Shown: positions 40,164-51,756, counted from the stretch's first letter. The stretch: 64,000 nucleotides of DNA from Dickeya fangzhongdai (GCF_002812485.1 NZ_CP025003.1:186001-250000), one strand, 5' to 3'. Numbers and translations are program-made. Notes: generated by a model from the letters alone, not told the origin.

Positions 40164-41651
40164 ATGAAATACCGTGACTTACGTGAATTTCTCGCTCAAC
40201 TCGAAGCGAGAGGCGAGCTCAAACGTATCCACCAGCCGATTGACCCCTATCTGGAAATGACCGAAATCGCCGATCGCACCTTGCGTGCCGGAGGCCCGGC
40301 CCTGCTGTTTGAAAATCCCAAAGGTTACGGTATGCCTGTGCTGTGCAATCTGTTCGGCACGCCCAAGCGCGTGGCGCTGGGCATGGGGCAGGAAGAGGTC
40401 AGCGCGTTGCGCGATGTCGGCCGCTTGCTGGCGTTTTTGAAAGAGCCGGAGCCGCCGCGCGGTTTCCGCGATCTGGTGGACAAGCTGCCTAAATTCCGTC
40501 AGGTGCTCAACATGCCGACCAAACGGCTGTCGAGCGCGCCCTGTCAGGAACAGGTGTGGGAAGGCGACGAGGTGGATCTGGGGCGGATTCCGATTATGCA
40601 CTGCTGGCCGGGTGATGCCGCACCGCTGGTCACCTGGGGGCTGACGGTGACGCGCGGACCGTTCAAGGAGCGCCAGAATCTGGGTATTTACCGCCAGCAG
40701 TTAATCGGCCGCAACAAGCTGATTATGCGCTGGTTGTCGCATCGGGGCGGCGCGCTGGATTTTCAGGAATGGCGCCAGCAGCATCCCGGCGAGCGTTTCC
40801 CGGTGGCGGTGGCGCTGGGCGCCGACCCCGCCACGATTCTGGGCGCGGTGACGCCGGTGCCGGATACCTTGTCCGAATATGCCTTCGCCGGATTGCTGCG
40901 TGGTCACAAGACCGAAGTAGTGAAATGCCTGTCCAGCGATCTGGAAGTGCCGGCCAGCGCCGAAATCGTGCTGGAAGGGTATATAGACCCGGATGAAATG
41001 GCGCCGGAAGGCCCTTATGGCGATCACACCGGTTATTACAATGAAGTCGATCATTTCCCGGTCTTTACCGTCACCCATGTCACCCAGCGACGCGACGCGA
41101 TTTACCATTCCACTTATACCGGACGGCCGCCTGATGAGCCGGCGGTGCTTGGCGTGGCGCTGAACGAGGTATTCGTGCCGCTGCTGCAAAAGCAGTTTCC
41201 GGAAATCGTCGACTTTTATCTGCCGCCGGAAGGCTGTTCTTACCGCCTGGCGGTGGTTACTATGAAAAAACAGTATGCCGGGCATGCCAAACGGGTGATG
41301 ATGGGCGTCTGGTCCTTTTTACGCCAGTTCATGTATACCAAATTCGTTATCGTTTGCGATGATGATATTAATGCCCGCGACTGGAAAGATGTGATTTGGG
41401 CGATCACCACGCGTATGGATCCGGCGCGCGATACGGTGCTGGTGGAAAATACGCCGATCGATTATCTGGATTTTGCCTCGCCGGTTTCCGGGCTCGGCTC
41501 CAAAATGGGGCTGGATGCCACCAACAAATGGCCGGGCGAGACGCAGCGAGAATGGGGTCACCCGATTACCAAGGACCCATCGGTTGTCGCCCGTGTGGAT
41601 GCCATATGGGACGAGTTAGCCATATTGAATGACAGCGATAAGCCGCACTGA
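40164..41651 (+). CDS. ubiD: 3-octaprenyl-4-hydroxybenzoate decarboxylase
   Basis: A 495-residue prenylated-FMN decarboxylase (E. coli 497). It starts [35 protein letters not shown] holds catalytic residues and [10 protein letters not shown] is a conserved block. It decarboxylates the ring intermediate in ubiquinone synthesis using the cofactor made by UbiX. A TATAAT at 40126-40131 may be its -10 element, with no good -35. fre follows after 49 bases. Confidence 0.97.
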   Translation: MKYRDLREFLAQLEARGELKRIHQPIDPYLEMTEIADRTLRAGGPALLFENPKGYGMPVLCNLFGTPKRVALGMGQEEVSALRDVGRLLAFLKEPEPPRGFRDLVDKLPKFRQVLNMPTKRLSSAPCQEQVWEGDEVDLGRIPIMHCWPGDAAPLVTWGLTVTRGPFKERQNLGIYRQQLIGRNKLIMRWLSHRGGALDFQEWRQQHPGERFPVAVALGADPATILGAVTPVPDTLSEYAFAGLLRGHKTEVVKCLSSDLEVPASAEIVLEGYIDPDEMAPEGPYGDHTGYYNEVDHFPVFTVTHVTQRRDAIYHSTYTGRPPDEPAVLGVALNEVFVPLLQKQFPEIVDFYLPPEGCSYRLAVVTMKKQYAGHAKRVMMGVWSFLRQFMYTKFVIVCDDDINARDWKDVIWAITTRMDPARDTVLVENTPIDYLDFASPVSGLGSKMGLDATNKWPGETQREWGHPITKDPSVVARVDAIWDELAILNDSDKPH

Positions 41652-41700
41652 CGGCGCTTATTCTGTTCCCGTTTTGCTTTAGACCCTACAGAGGGATCGC

Positions 41701-42402
41701 ATGACAACGTTGAGCTGTACAGTAACGTCGGTGGAAGCCATCACCGATACGGTTTACCGGGTGCGCTTATTGCCATCGGCGCCTTTTTCCTTCCGTGCCG
41801 GGCAATATCTGATGGTGGTGATGGACGAGCGCGACAAGCGCCCGTTCTCCGTGGCCTCCACGCCGATTGAACAAGGGTCTATCGAACTGCATATCGGGGC
41901 TTCCGAGATGAATCTGTATGCGATGGCGGTAATGGATCGCATTCTGAAAGAAAAGTCGTTGGTGGTGGACATTCCCCACGGCGAGGCCTGGCTGCGTGAA
42001 GACAGTGAACGGCCGCTGATCCTGGTTGCCGGCGGTACCGGATTCTCCTACGTGCGTTCCATCCTGTTGACGGTGCTGGCAAACCAGCCTACGCGTCCGG
42101 TCTCCGTGTATTGGGGCGGGCGCGAACTGAGCCACTTGTACGATCTGGGGGAACTGCAAGGGCTGGCGCAGGCGCATCCCAACCTGAACGTGATCCCGGT
42201 GGTCGAGCAGCCGGATGAACAGTGGCATGGCCGCTCCGGCACGGTGCTGAGCGCGGTGTTGCAGGATTTCGGTTCGCTGGCGTCGCACGATATTTATATC
42301 GCGGGCCGCTTCGAGATGGCGAAAATCGCCCGCGAGCGTTTCTGCAATGAGCGCGGCGCGCAGCTTGCGCACATGTACAGCGACGCTTTTTCTTTCATCT
42401 GA
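41701..42402 (+). CDS. fre: NAD(P)H-flavin reductase
   Basis: A 233-residue flavin reductase, same size as E. coli Fre. The flavin-binding RPFSVASTP (around 46-54) and the nucleotide-binding [15 protein letters not shown] are present. It reduces free FMN, FAD or riboflavin with NAD(P)H; a role in activating ribonucleotide reductase and iron reduction is known. It is followed by a strong terminator and then the sulfur module, whereas E. coli has fadA next. Confidence 0.96.
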   Translation: MTTLSCTVTSVEAITDTVYRVRLLPSAPFSFRAGQYLMVVMDERDKRPFSVASTPIEQGSIELHIGASEMNLYAMAVMDRILKEKSLVVDIPHGEAWLREDSERPLILVAGGTGFSYVRSILLTVLANQPTRPVSVYWGGRELSHLYDLGELQGLAQAHPNLNVIPVVEQPDEQWHGRSGTVLSAVLQDFGSLASHDIYIAGRFEMAKIARERFCNERGAQLAHMYSDAFSFI

Positions 42403-42422
42403 TCATTTCTGCGTTGTTCTGT

Positions 42423-42456
42423 CGCGGCCGGGATTGATGCCCGGCCGCGCTGTTTT
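42423..42456 (+). terminator. Intrinsic terminator after fre
   Basis: A perfect 10-bp GC stem CGCGGCCGGG (42423-42432) / CCCGGCCGCG (42440-42449), loop ATTGATG, then CTGTTTT. Confidence 0.88.
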
Positions 42457-42628
42457 CACTGTCTGCGATTTTTCAACTGCCCACCGCTTTTCAACCGATT
42501 GAACTCTCCAGCCTGCCTACTGCGCTACGGATACCCGATCGCTTATAAAGCCGTCTGTCACACTGCCGACAGGCAAAACGTAAGGGCGGGTGAGTCCCAG
42601 CTGTGATGGCGGGGTTCCCGTGGTTGGC

Positions 42629-42675
42629 TTGACTACTATATACAATAATATATTATATAAAAATATATATTGTAT
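42629..42675 (+). promoter_or_regulatory. Promoter and inverted-repeat operator of the sulfur module
   Basis: TTGACT (42629-42634) and TATTAT (42651-42656), 16 bp apart, form a plausible promoter. A perfect inverted repeat ATACAATA (42640-42647) / TATTGTAT (42668-42675) brackets the -10. BigR-type repressors are known to bind AT-rich palindromes over their own promoters, so autorepression is inferred. Confidence 0.65.
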
Positions 42676-42705
42676 TTTGCAAGCAAGACAAACAAAGGTG
42701 CCCTT

Positions 42706-43023
42706 ATGGCGGCGACAGACCCGGAAATCACACAACAGATGATGCGCGAGGCCGCACATGGCGCGGCGGATGTGCTGCGGGCGCTGGCGAATGACGACCG
42801 GCTGATGCTGATGTGTTTTTTGAGCCAGGGCGAGGCGTCGGTCGGGCAGTTGGAACAGGCGCTGGGCATTCACCAGCCGACGCTGTCGCAGCAGCTTGCC
42901 GTAATGCGGCGCTTAAAACTGGTGGCGACGCGCCGCGAGGGCAAACAGATTTTCTACCGTATTGAGGACCCGCGCATCCTGACGCTGCTCAGTACGCTGT
43001 ATACGTTGTATTGCCCAAAATAA
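42706..43023 (+). CDS. ArsR-family repressor of the BigR/SqrR/YgaV persulfide-sensing type
   Basis: A 105-residue winged-helix protein. The recognition region is EQALGIHQPTLSQQLAVMRRLKLVATRREGKQIFYRI. Only two cysteines are present: Cys37 in LMLMCFLSQGE (helix 2) and Cys103 in LYTLYCPK at the C-terminus, the exact pair that forms a polysulfide or disulfide link in BigR and SqrR. The metal-site residues of true arsenic or cadmium sensors are absent. It is therefore expected to repress until reactive sulfur species appear. An in-frame TTG exists upstream at 42670, but it lies in the operator; ATG 42706 with AAGG before it is preferred. Also similar to PigS of Serratia. Confidence 0.85.
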   Translation: MAATDPEITQQMMREAAHGAADVLRALANDDRLMLMCFLSQGEASVGQLEQALGIHQPTLSQQLAVMRRLKLVATRREGKQIFYRIEDPRILTLLSTLYTLYCPK

Positions 43024-43059
43024 TCGTATTTCTGCAACCGGCCGCTTAAGGAGCCGATC

Positions 43060-43488
43060 ATGACGATTGATATGCAGGCATTCACCCCGTTGATGAGTCT
43101 GACGGGCGGTATGGTGATTGGCGTGGCGGTGGTGATGCTGGCGCTGTTCTGCGGGCGTATCGCCGGCATTAGCGGCATTCTCGGCAGCCTGTTGAGCCGA
43201 ACATGGCAGGATAAAGGATGGCGGCTGGCGTTTGTGCTGGGGATGCTCGCTGCGCCCTGGCTTTACCAACTGGCGGCGCCGCTGCCGGAAAGCGCGATAG
43301 CCACGCCGATGCCCTGGCTGGTGGCGTCGGGCCTGCTGGTAGGGTTCGGTACCCGTTACGGGGCGGGCTGTACCAGCGGGCATAGCGTGTGCGGCTTGTC
43401 CCGTTTTTCGTTACGTTCGCTGGTAGCGACGTTGACCTTTATGGGCGCGGCGTTCGTCACCGTCTGGGCGCTGGGCGCGTTCCGTTGA
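43060..43488 (+). CDS. YeeE/YedE-family sulfur transporter, first half-size subunit
   Basis: A 142-residue membrane protein with about four helices. The family motif GAGCTSGHSVCGLSRFSLRS (around 101-120) holds Cys104 and Cys111, and Cys31 lies in helix 1; in YeeE such cysteines line the thiosulfate path. It corresponds to the PmpA-like half of a split YeeE/YedE protein. TTAAGGAG precedes the ATG. It follows the regulator by 36 bases and its partner is next, so the three form an operon. Substrate (thiosulfate or another sulfur compound) is inferred. Confidence 0.82.
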   Translation: MTIDMQAFTPLMSLTGGMVIGVAVVMLALFCGRIAGISGILGSLLSRTWQDKGWRLAFVLGMLAAPWLYQLAAPLPESAIATPMPWLVASGLLVGFGTRYGAGCTSGHSVCGLSRFSLRSLVATLTFMGAAFVTVWALGAFR

Positions 43489-43521
43489 GCATAGCGCGAT
43501 GATGCACGTTAAGGAGCGGAA

Positions 43522-43950
43522 ATGAATAATCTGTTTTCTTTTCTGGCCGGGTTGGTTTTCGGCCTCGGGTTGCTGATCAGCGGGATGGCGAATCCGCAGA
43601 AAGTGCTGGGTTTTCTGGATATTACCCGGCAGTGGGACCCTTCGCTGGCGCTGGTGATGGGTGGCGCGCTGGTGGTCGGGGTGATGGGGTTTCGCGTTGT
43701 CGGCCGGATGTCAAAGCCGCTGTGCGTGGCGTCGTTCTCCCTGCCGCTAAAAAAAGCGGTCGATAAACCGCTGGTGGTGGGCAGCCTGCTGTTCGGCATC
43801 GGCTGGGGAATGGCCGGTATTTGTCCCGGCCCGGCCCTGGTGTTGCTGTCGTATGGCACCGTGAAAGGCTGGGTGTTCTTTGCCTCCATGCTCGCAGGCA
43901 TGGGGCTGTATGAGTGGTTTGTCGCCCGCAAACGGGCGACGGTTCCCTGA
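43522..43950 (+). CDS. YeeE/YedE-family (DUF6691) sulfur transporter, second half-size subunit
   Basis: A 142-residue membrane protein with about four helices, starting MNNLFSFLAGLVFGLGLLISGMANPQKVLGF. The motif GWGMAGICPGPALVLL (around 94-109) with Cys101 is the second-half YeeE signature. It corresponds to PmpB-like proteins and is expected to pair with the preceding subunit. TTAAGGAGCG precedes the start. No persulfide dioxygenase or rhodanese follows, unlike many BigR operons; the next gene, fadA, is convergent. Confidence 0.82.
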   Translation: MNNLFSFLAGLVFGLGLLISGMANPQKVLGFLDITRQWDPSLALVMGGALVVGVMGFRVVGRMSKPLCVASFSLPLKKAVDKPLVVGSLLFGIGWGMAGICPGPALVLLSYGTVKGWVFFASMLAGMGLYEWFVARKRATVP

Positions 43951-43959
43951 TACTGGCGC

Positions 43960-43988
43960 CCGCCGATACCACTAACAGGTATTGGCGG
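43960..43988. terminator. Hairpin between the sulfur operon and fadA
   Basis: CCGCCGATACC (43960-43970) pairs with GGTATTGGCGG (43978-43988) with one G-T, loop ACTAACA, between convergent genes. There is no clear T run on either side. Confidence 0.45.
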
Positions 43989-43996
43989 AAGCGGCG

Positions 43997-45172
<1,176 letters not shown>

Positions 45173-47362
45173 TTATGCCGGTTGGTGAAGAGAAAGATCG
45201 GCGTGAGGTTCAACCGCCGGGTAATAACGCTGCTGGCGCTGCGCCATCTGCAACAGGCTGTCCGGTATGGCGTAAAGCGGTCCCAGCGATGCCAGCGACT
45301 GGGCGATTTCCACATAGCGTTGGCTGCCCAGCGTATCCAGATAACGGCAAGCGCCGCCGTGGAACGGCGGGAAGCCTAGACCGTAAAGCAGCGCCATGTC
45401 GGCTTCCGCCGGGGTGGCGACGATGCCTTCTTCCAGACAACGCGCGACTTCGTTGAGCATCGGCACCATCAGGCGATGGATAATCTCCTGCGCGCTGAAG
45501 GTGCGCTTCGGCTCGCAGACCGCATCCAGCAAGATATCGGTCTGCTCGTCCTGTTCCCGGCGCGGTTTGCCTTTAGCGTCCGGGTAGTAACGGTAGAAGC
45601 CCGCGCCGCTCTTCTGGCCGAAACGCTGATGTTCCACCAGTACATCGACTGCGTCGCGATAGGTTTTCGCCATGCGCTGCGGAAAGCCCGCCGACATGAC
45701 CGCCTGAGCGTGGTGAGCGGTATCTAATCCGACCACATCCAGCAGATAAGCCGGCCCCATCGGCCAGCCGAACTGTTTTTCCATCACGGCGTCCACGTCG
45801 CGGAAATCCGCGCCGTCGCGCATCAACAGGTTGAAGGCGGCGATGTAGGGAAACAGCACGCGGTTGACGAAAAATCCCGGGCAGTCGTTCACCACGATCG
45901 GGGTTTTGCCGATCTTGCTGGCGTAGGCCACCACGCGGGCCAGCGTTTTCTCATCGGTTTGTGGACCGCGAATCACTTCAACCAGCGGCATACGATGCAC
46001 CGGATTGAAAAAGTGCATACCGCAGAAGTGTTGCGGCCGCTGCAACGAGGCTGCTAACTGTCCGATGGGAATCGTCGAGGTATTGGAGACGATCAGCGTT
46101 TGCTCGCTGACGCAGGCTTCCACATCAGCCAGCACCCTGGCTTTTACCTGCGGGTTTTCCACCACCGCTTCGATGATCAGGTCCGCCTGTTCAAGCCCGT
46201 TGTTGTTCAACGTCGGGTGGATGCGGGCCAGCACCCCCGCCATGGTCATGGCGTCCATTTTGCCGCGTTCCAGCTGTGCGTTGAGCAATTTGGCGGCTTC
46301 TTCCATCCCCAGCGTCAGCGCTTTTTCACTGATGTCTTTCATCCATACCGGCACCCCTTTGCGTGCCGACTGGCAGGCGATGCCGCCGCCCATGATCCCG
46401 GCGCCGAGCACGGCAACACGAGCCGGCGGCGTGGCGTCGGCGGCCCATTTTTTGGCGGCGCTTTTTACGGCCTGCTCGTTAAGGAAGACGCCGACCAGAT
46501 CGTGCGCCGCCGTCGTTTGGGTTAGCTCGACGAAATTATCGGTTTCTATCTTCAGCGCGGCGTCGCGGTGGAGTCCGGCGGCGGCTTCGATGGTTTTGAG
46601 CGCCATCATCGGCGCGGGGTAGTGGCGGCCCGCCGCCTGTTGCACCAACGCGTTGGCGGTAGCGAAACTCATGGTGGCTTCGATACGGTTAAGCCGTAGC
46701 GGCGATTGTTTCTGACGGCGGCGGTCACGCCAGTCGAGCCGGTCCGTCATCGCCAGACGCAGCATATGCACGGCGGCGGGCAGCAGTTTGTCGCTGTCCG
46801 CAACCGCATCAACCAGCCCGACTTTCAGGGCCTCGCCGGCAGGCAAATCTTTACCGGCGGTGATGATCTCCAGCGCGCCGTCCGCGCCCAGCAACCGTGG
46901 CAAGCGGACTGTACCGCCAAATCCGGGCATGATCCCCAGTTTGACTTCCGGCAACCCGATGCGAACGTCAGGCGTCGCGATGCGGAAATCGGTCGCCAGC
47001 GCGCATTCGCATCCCCCGCCCAGCGCATAGCCATTGATGGCGGATAGCGTCGGGACCGGCAAATCCTCCAACTGGCTGAAAATGGCGTTGGCTTCGGTCA
47101 GCCACTGATGCAGCGTTTCCGGCGGGGCGGCAAACAGCGACAGGAATTCGGTGATGTCCGCTCCGGCAATGAACGCGTTTTTATCCGAGCGCAGCAGCAG
47201 GGCGCGTAGCGACGGTTGGCGTTTCAGGTGATTTAGCGCGTCGCCAAGGCTGGCAACGGTGCGGGTATCCAGTTTGTTGACGCTGCCGGGCGCGGCAAAA
47301 ACCAGTTCGGCAATGCCGTCTTCCAGCCAGTTGAGGTACAGCGTGTCGCCTTGATAGATCAT
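45173..47362 (-). CDS. fadB: Fatty-acid oxidation complex alpha subunit FadB
   Basis: A 729-residue multifunctional enzyme, same length as E. coli FadB. The N-terminal enoyl-CoA hydratase/isomerase has [18 protein letters not shown] and [15 protein letters not shown] with the two catalytic Glu; the C-terminal hydroxyacyl-CoA dehydrogenase has [16 protein letters not shown] and [15 protein letters not shown]. The frame is open 36 codons upstream, but [19 protein letters not shown] at 47362 matches the family. A FadR palindrome lies 24 bases before it. Confidence 0.97.
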   Translation of the reverse strand: MIYQGDTLYLNWLEDGIAELVFAAPGSVNKLDTRTVASLGDALNHLKRQPSLRALLLRSDKNAFIAGADITEFLSLFAAPPETLHQWLTEANAIFSQLEDLPVPTLSAINGYALGGGCECALATDFRIATPDVRIGLPEVKLGIMPGFGGTVRLPRLLGADGALEIITAGKDLPAGEALKVGLVDAVADSDKLLPAAVHMLRLAMTDRLDWRDRRRQKQSPLRLNRIEATMSFATANALVQQAAGRHYPAPMMALKTIEAAAGLHRDAALKIETDNFVELTQTTAAHDLVGVFLNEQAVKSAAKKWAADATPPARVAVLGAGIMGGGIACQSARKGVPVWMKDISEKALTLGMEEAAKLLNAQLERGKMDAMTMAGVLARIHPTLNNNGLEQADLIIEAVVENPQVKARVLADVEACVSEQTLIVSNTSTIPIGQLAASLQRPQHFCGMHFFNPVHRMPLVEVIRGPQTDEKTLARVVAYASKIGKTPIVVNDCPGFFVNRVLFPYIAAFNLLMRDGADFRDVDAVMEKQFGWPMGPAYLLDVVGLDTAHHAQAVMSAGFPQRMAKTYRDAVDVLVEHQRFGQKSGAGFYRYYPDAKGKPRREQDEQTDILLDAVCEPKRTFSAQEIIHRLMVPMLNEVARCLEEGIVATPAEADMALLYGLGFPPFHGGACRYLDTLGSQRYVEIAQSLASLGPLYAIPDSLLQMAQRQQRYYPAVEPHADLSLHQPA

Positions 47363-47385
47363 GGTGTTCTCCACTGTTATCCGTG

Positions 47386-47402
47386 ATCTGGTACGACCAG
47401 AT
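47386..47402. promoter_or_regulatory. FadR operator upstream of fadB
   Basis: ATCTGGTACGACCAGAT is a 17-bp palindrome with 7-bp perfect arms and the FadR core TGG-N5-CCA. It lies between fadB and the divergent pepQ. Repression of fadBA relieved by long-chain acyl-CoA is inferred from E. coli. Confidence 0.9.
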
Positions 47403-47543
47403 GATGGAAATTGTGGGTTTGATGTTAATGAAATGCAAACAACACGTGAGGGATTTGCCGGGAGGATCACAGGGCGAGCAACGCTGCCGTCACCGGGGCG
47501 CTGTGTTACACTGGGAAACAGGCTGTTATCAATGGGGATTGTG

Positions 47544-48875
47544 ATGGAAACGCTGACTTCTTTGTATCATCAACATGTGGCGACCCTGCAGCAACGCACG
47601 CAGGCGGTTCTGGCGCGGCATAATCTGGATGCCTTATTGATCCACTCCGGTGAGTTGATGATGGCGTTTCTGGACGATCATGCCTATCCGTTCAAGGTCA
47701 ATCCGCAGTTCAAGGCCTGGCTGCCGGTGACGCAGGTGCCGAACTGCTGGCTGTGGGTGGATGGGGTCAATACGCCGAAGCTGTGGTTCTACTCCCCCGT
47801 TGATTACTGGCATAACGTGGCGCCGGTGCCGGACAGTTTCTGGACTAAATCGCTGGATATCCAGGTGCTGCGCAAGGCCGACGATATCGGCCAGCAACTG
47901 CCGGTTCAGCGCCAGCGAGTCGCCTATATCGGTTCCGCGCCGCAGCGCGCGATAAATCTGGGTATCGCGCCGGAACACATCAACCCGAAAGGCGTGCTGG
48001 ATTATCTGCATTACCACCGCGCCTACAAAACGGACTACGAACTGGCCTGTATGCGCGAAGCGCAGAAAACGGCGGTGGTTGGTCACCGTGCCGCTTATGA
48101 AGCGTTCCAGTCCGGCATGAGCGAATTCGATATCAATCTGGCGTACCTGACCGCCACCGGCCACCGCGATACCGATGTGCCTTACGGTAATATCGTCGCC
48201 CTCAACGAGCATGCGGCGGTACTGCACTACACCCAGCTTGAACACCGGGTGCCGGCGGAAATGCGTAGCTTCCTGCTGGATGCCGGCGCGGAATATAACG
48301 GCTATGCGGCGGATATTACCCGCACCTATGCCGCGCAGGACGACAACGAGTATGCCGCGCTGGTAAACGATCTGAACCGCGAGCAACTGGCGTTGATCGA
48401 TACCCTAAAGGCCGGCGTGCGTTATACCGACTACCATTTGCAGATGCACCACCGGGTGGCGGTGCTGCTCAAACGTCATCAACTAGTGACCGGACTGAGC
48501 GAGGAAGCGATGGTGGAACAGGGCGTTACCTCGCCTTTCCTGCCGCACGGTCTGGGTCATCCGCTCGGCTTGCAGGTGCATGACGTCGGCGGGTTCATGC
48601 AGGACGACACCGGTACGACGCTAGCTGCGCCATCCGCTCATCCTTACCTGCGTTGTACCCGGATTCTGGAGCCGCGCATGGTGCTGACTATCGAACCGGG
48701 TATCTACTTTATCGATTCTCTGTTCGAACCCTGGCGTCAGGGCGAACTGCGCCAGCACTTCAACTGGCAGAAGCTGGATGCGCTGCGCCCGTTCGGCGGT
48801 ATTCGTATTGAAGACAATATCGTGGTGCATGACAAACGCATTGAAAACCTGACCCGTGCGCTTGATCTGGCCTGA
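47544..48875 (+). CDS. pepQ: Xaa-Pro dipeptidase PepQ
   Basis: A 443-residue M24B metallopeptidase, same length as E. coli PepQ. Metal ligands are visible in [18 protein letters not shown] (two Asp), [13 protein letters not shown] (His), [10 protein letters not shown] (Glu) and [10 protein letters not shown] (Glu). It cleaves dipeptides with C-terminal proline. The start at 47544 ([11 protein letters not shown]) matches the family. Its stop overlaps the yigZ ATG (TGATG). Confidence 0.96.
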   Translation: METLTSLYHQHVATLQQRTQAVLARHNLDALLIHSGELMMAFLDDHAYPFKVNPQFKAWLPVTQVPNCWLWVDGVNTPKLWFYSPVDYWHNVAPVPDSFWTKSLDIQVLRKADDIGQQLPVQRQRVAYIGSAPQRAINLGIAPEHINPKGVLDYLHYHRAYKTDYELACMREAQKTAVVGHRAAYEAFQSGMSEFDINLAYLTATGHRDTDVPYGNIVALNEHAAVLHYTQLEHRVPAEMRSFLLDAGAEYNGYAADITRTYAAQDDNEYAALVNDLNREQLALIDTLKAGVRYTDYHLQMHHRVAVLLKRHQLVTGLSEEAMVEQGVTSPFLPHGLGHPLGLQVHDVGGFMQDDTGTTLAAPSAHPYLRCTRILEPRMVLTIEPGIYFIDSLFEPWRQGELRQHFNWQKLDALRPFGGIRIEDNIVVHDKRIENLTRALDLA

Positions 48876-49489
48876 TGCTGTCATATCCGGTTCCTGCTGC
48901 GTCTGTCAGTGTTCACGAAGAGATTAAAAAGAGCCGTTTTATCACGCTGCTTGGCCCGGCCAGCGGCGTGGATACGGCCCGAGGCGTGATTCAGCAGATC
49001 CGCGAACAACATCCCTCGGCGGCTCACCATTGCTGGGCCTATGTCGCGGGCGCGCCTGACGATTCGCAACAGCTCGGTTTTTCCGATGACGGCGAACCTT
49101 CGGGAACCGCAGGCAAACCGATGCTGGCGCAACTGATGGGCAGCGGCATCGGCGAAGTGGTGGCAGTGGTGGTGCGCTATTATGGCGGCGTCAGGCTCGG
49201 TACCGGCGGGCTGGTCAAAGCTTACGGCGGCGGCGTGCAGCAGGCGCTGAAACAACTGCCGCTGCAGCAGAAAGTCATGCAACGGATGTATCGATTGCAG
49301 TGCGACTATGCCCTGTTGCCCCAGGTTGAAACCGTGGTGCTGGCGCTGCAGGGGCAAGTCGTCTCGACGGAGTACGCCAGCGAAGTCTCGCTCCAACTGG
49401 CGTTTCCGGTAACGGCGGTAGAAGACGCGACGCGGCGGCTGCGCGATATTAGCCGCGGCGCGTTGCATTTGCAGCCAATTTCACAATAA
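48875..49489 (+). CDS. yigZ: IMPACT-family protein YigZ
   Basis: A 204-residue two-domain protein. The N-terminal IMPACT (UPF0029) domain shows EEIKKSRFITLLGP, AAHHCWAYV and DDGEPSGTAGKPML; GGVRLGTGGLVKAYGGG follows; the C-terminal ~70 residues form an EF-G-like ferredoxin fold. Function is not established in bacteria; eukaryotic IMPACT proteins regulate Gcn2. Translationally coupled to pepQ. Confidence 0.93.
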   Translation: MLSYPVPAASVSVHEEIKKSRFITLLGPASGVDTARGVIQQIREQHPSAAHHCWAYVAGAPDDSQQLGFSDDGEPSGTAGKPMLAQLMGSGIGEVVAVVVRYYGGVRLGTGGLVKAYGGGVQQALKQLPLQQKVMQRMYRLQCDYALLPQVETVVLALQGQVVSTEYASEVSLQLAFPVTAVEDATRRLRDISRGALHLQPISQ

Positions 49490-49530
49490 TCCCAGCGCGT
49501 AATCTTGAACCATTTAAGGAAGGCTCCCTG

Positions 49531-50982
49531 ATGCACTTGCGTGCCATAACCCGCATTGTCGGACTGCTGGTCATCCTGTTTTCCGGCACCATGTTTATTC
49601 CCGGCATGGTGGCGTTGATCTACCGTGATGGCGCCGGTCGGGCATTTATCCAGACGTTCATCGTGGCGCTGGTTATGGGACTATTGCTGTGGCTGCCCAA
49701 CCGTAAACACCGCCATGAACTGAAGGCCCGTGAAGGATTTCTGATCGTGGTGCTGTTCTGGACGGTGCTGGGTAGCGTCGGGGCCCTGCCGTTTCTGTTT
49801 GTCGAGCGTCCCAACCTGTCGGTGACGGATGCGTTTTTCGAGTCCTTTTCCGGCCTGACCACAACCGGCGCGACCACGTTAGTCGGGCTGGATTCGCTGC
49901 CGAAAGCCATCCTGTTCTACCGGCAGATGCTGCAATGGATGGGCGGTATGGGAATCATCGTGCTGGCGGTAGCTATTCTGCCGATTCTGGGCGTCGGGGG
50001 GATGCAGCTTTATCGCGCCGAAATGCCGGGGCCGCTGAAAGACCATAAAATGCGGCCCCGCATCGCGGAAACCGCCAAAACCCTGTGGTTAATCTATGTG
50101 TTGCTGACCGTGCTCTGCGCGCTCTCGCTATGGCTGGCGGGCATGTCGGTGTTCGATGCCATCAGCCACAGTTTCTCCACTATCGCCATCGGCGGGTTCT
50201 CGACTCACGACGCCAGCATCGGTTATTTCAATAGTCCCACCATCAACACCATTATCGCGGTATTTCTGCTGATTTCCGGCTGTAATTTTGGTTTGCACTT
50301 TGCGGTATTGAGCGGACGCAGTCTGCGAGTGTACTGGCGCGACCCCGAGTTCCGGATGTTCATTGTCGTTCAGATGTCGCTGGTTGTGATTTGTACCCTC
50401 GTGTTGTGGGGGCACGGTGTGTACAAGAATGGTATGGAAACCCTGAATCAGGCGTTCTTTCAGGTAGTATCCATGGCGACTACCGCAGGGTTCACCACCG
50501 ACAGTATTGCTTCCTGGCCGCTGTTTTTGCCGGTATTGCTGCTGTGCTCCGCGTTTATCGGCGGTTGCGCCGGTTCGACCGGCGGCGGCCTGAAAGTGAT
50601 TCGCATCCTGTTACTGTTCTTGCAGGGCTCTCGCGAACTGAAGCGATTGGTTCATCCGAATGCGGTCTATACCATTAAGCTCGGTCAGCGCGCTTTGCCG
50701 GAGCGGATACTGGAAGCAGTGTGGGGATTTTTCTCGGCTTATGCACTGGTGTTTATCGTCAGCATGCTGGCCGTGATTGCGACAGGGGTGGACAACTTCT
50801 CCGCCTTTGCGGCGGTGGCCGCCACGCTGAACAATCTCGGGCCGGGGCTTGGGACAGTCGCTGACAATTTCACATCCATGAATGACGCCGCCAAATGGAT
50901 TCTGATTGTTACCATGCTGTTTGGACGTCTGGAAGTGTTCACCATGCTGGTGCTATTTACTCCCACTTTTTGGCGGGAATAA
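49531..50982 (+). CDS. trkH: Trk potassium uptake system membrane protein TrkH
   Basis: A 483-residue membrane protein, same size as E. coli TrkH, built of four M1-P-M2 units. The selectivity-filter loops are visible: FSGLTTTGATTL, IAIGGFSTHD, VSMATTAGFTTDS and the GGCAGSTGGGLKVIR region, plus FAAVAATLNNLGPGLG. It passes K+ under control of TrkA and NAD(H)/ATP. AAGGAAGG precedes the ATG. hemG follows after 18 bases. Confidence 0.97.
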   Translation: MHLRAITRIVGLLVILFSGTMFIPGMVALIYRDGAGRAFIQTFIVALVMGLLLWLPNRKHRHELKAREGFLIVVLFWTVLGSVGALPFLFVERPNLSVTDAFFESFSGLTTTGATTLVGLDSLPKAILFYRQMLQWMGGMGIIVLAVAILPILGVGGMQLYRAEMPGPLKDHKMRPRIAETAKTLWLIYVLLTVLCALSLWLAGMSVFDAISHSFSTIAIGGFSTHDASIGYFNSPTINTIIAVFLLISGCNFGLHFAVLSGRSLRVYWRDPEFRMFIVVQMSLVVICTLVLWGHGVYKNGMETLNQAFFQVVSMATTAGFTTDSIASWPLFLPVLLLCSAFIGGCAGSTGGGLKVIRILLLFLQGSRELKRLVHPNAVYTIKLGQRALPERILEAVWGFFSAYALVFIVSMLAVIATGVDNFSAFAAVAATLNNLGPGLGTVADNFTSMNDAAKWILIVTMLFGRLEVFTMLVLFTPTFWRE

Positions 50983-51000
50983 CGGATAAGGGAACGTGCT

Positions 51001-51540
51001 ATGAAAGCATTGATATTGTTTTCCAGTCGGGATGGCCAAACGCGTGCGATAGCGTCTTACATCGCCAATAACCTCAAGGGAACGCTGGAATGTGATGTCG
51101 TCAACATTCTGAATGCCCATGAGGTTGACCTCGACAAGTACGACAAAATAATGATCGGTGCGTCAGTGCGCTACGGGCATTTTCATCCGGCGGTGGAAAA
51201 ATTCATCCGCCAGCATCTTGCCTTGTTGCAACAAAAGCCCAGCGCCTTCTTTTCTGTCAACCTGACCGCCCGCAAGCCGGAAAAGCGTTCGCTGCAAACC
51301 AACGCCTATACCCGTAAGTTTCTGCTGCGTTCTCCCTGGCAGCCGGACTTAGGCGCGGTCTTTGCCGGCGCGCTGCGTTACCCGCGCTATCGCTGGTTCG
51401 ACCGTGTCATGATTCAGTTCATTATGCGTATGACCGGCGGCGAGACCGACAGCACCAAAGAAATTGAGTATACCGACTGGGAACAGGTGGCGCGTTTTGC
51501 CCAGTCCTTTGGTCAGCTCGCCCAGAAAAAGGCGGTGTAA
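51001..51540 (+). CDS. hemG: Menaquinone-dependent protoporphyrinogen oxidase
   Basis: A 179-residue flavodoxin-fold protein (E. coli 181). FMN loop [21 protein letters not shown] at the N-terminus and [18 protein letters not shown] follow the family; the long insertion loop needed for HemG activity is present around 120-145. It oxidises protoporphyrinogen IX to protoporphyrin IX using quinones. It directly precedes the rRNA operon, as in E. coli upstream of rrnA. Confidence 0.95.
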   Translation: MKALILFSSRDGQTRAIASYIANNLKGTLECDVVNILNAHEVDLDKYDKIMIGASVRYGHFHPAVEKFIRQHLALLQQKPSAFFSVNLTARKPEKRSLQTNAYTRKFLLRSPWQPDLGAVFAGALRYPRYRWFDRVMIQFIMRMTGGETDSTKEIEYTDWEQVARFAQSFGQLAQKKAV

Positions 51541-51603
51541 TGCGGCTTGTCGCCGTGTCGTGGCGAAAAAAGAGACATTCGGAAATTTTTTTGAAATTAG
51601 TGC

Positions 51604-51631
51604 TTGTCAGCGACGGAGAAGTCCCTATAAT
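51604..51631 (+). promoter_or_regulatory. rRNA operon promoter P1
   Basis: TTGTCA (51604-51609) and TATAAT (51626-51631), 16 bp apart, followed by the GC-rich discriminator GCGCCTCCACTGAC that is nearly the same as in E. coli rrn P1. This implies growth-rate and ppGpp control. Confidence 0.93.
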
Positions 51632-51699
51632 GCGCCTCCACTGACACGGCGACGGCAACAAACCGAAGTGGTTTCAGTAAGAAATCAGGCGCATATCGC

Positions 51700-51727
51700 T
51701 TGACTTCTTTTCGGGAAAGCATAATAT
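51700..51727 (+). promoter_or_regulatory. rRNA operon promoter P2
   Basis: TTGACT (51700-51705) and TAATAT (51722-51727) with 16-bp spacing, about 96 bases after P1. Confidence 0.85.
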
Positions 51728-51756
51728 ATGCGACCCGCGACCACGGTAAGTGGTCC

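Larger units (their letters stand above)
42403..42705. other. Intergenic region between fre and the sulfur regulator gene
   Basis: 303 bases. The first 55 hold the fre terminator; the middle has no recognised feature; the last 80 are extremely AT-rich and contain the promoter and inverted repeat described separately. Confidence 0.7.
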
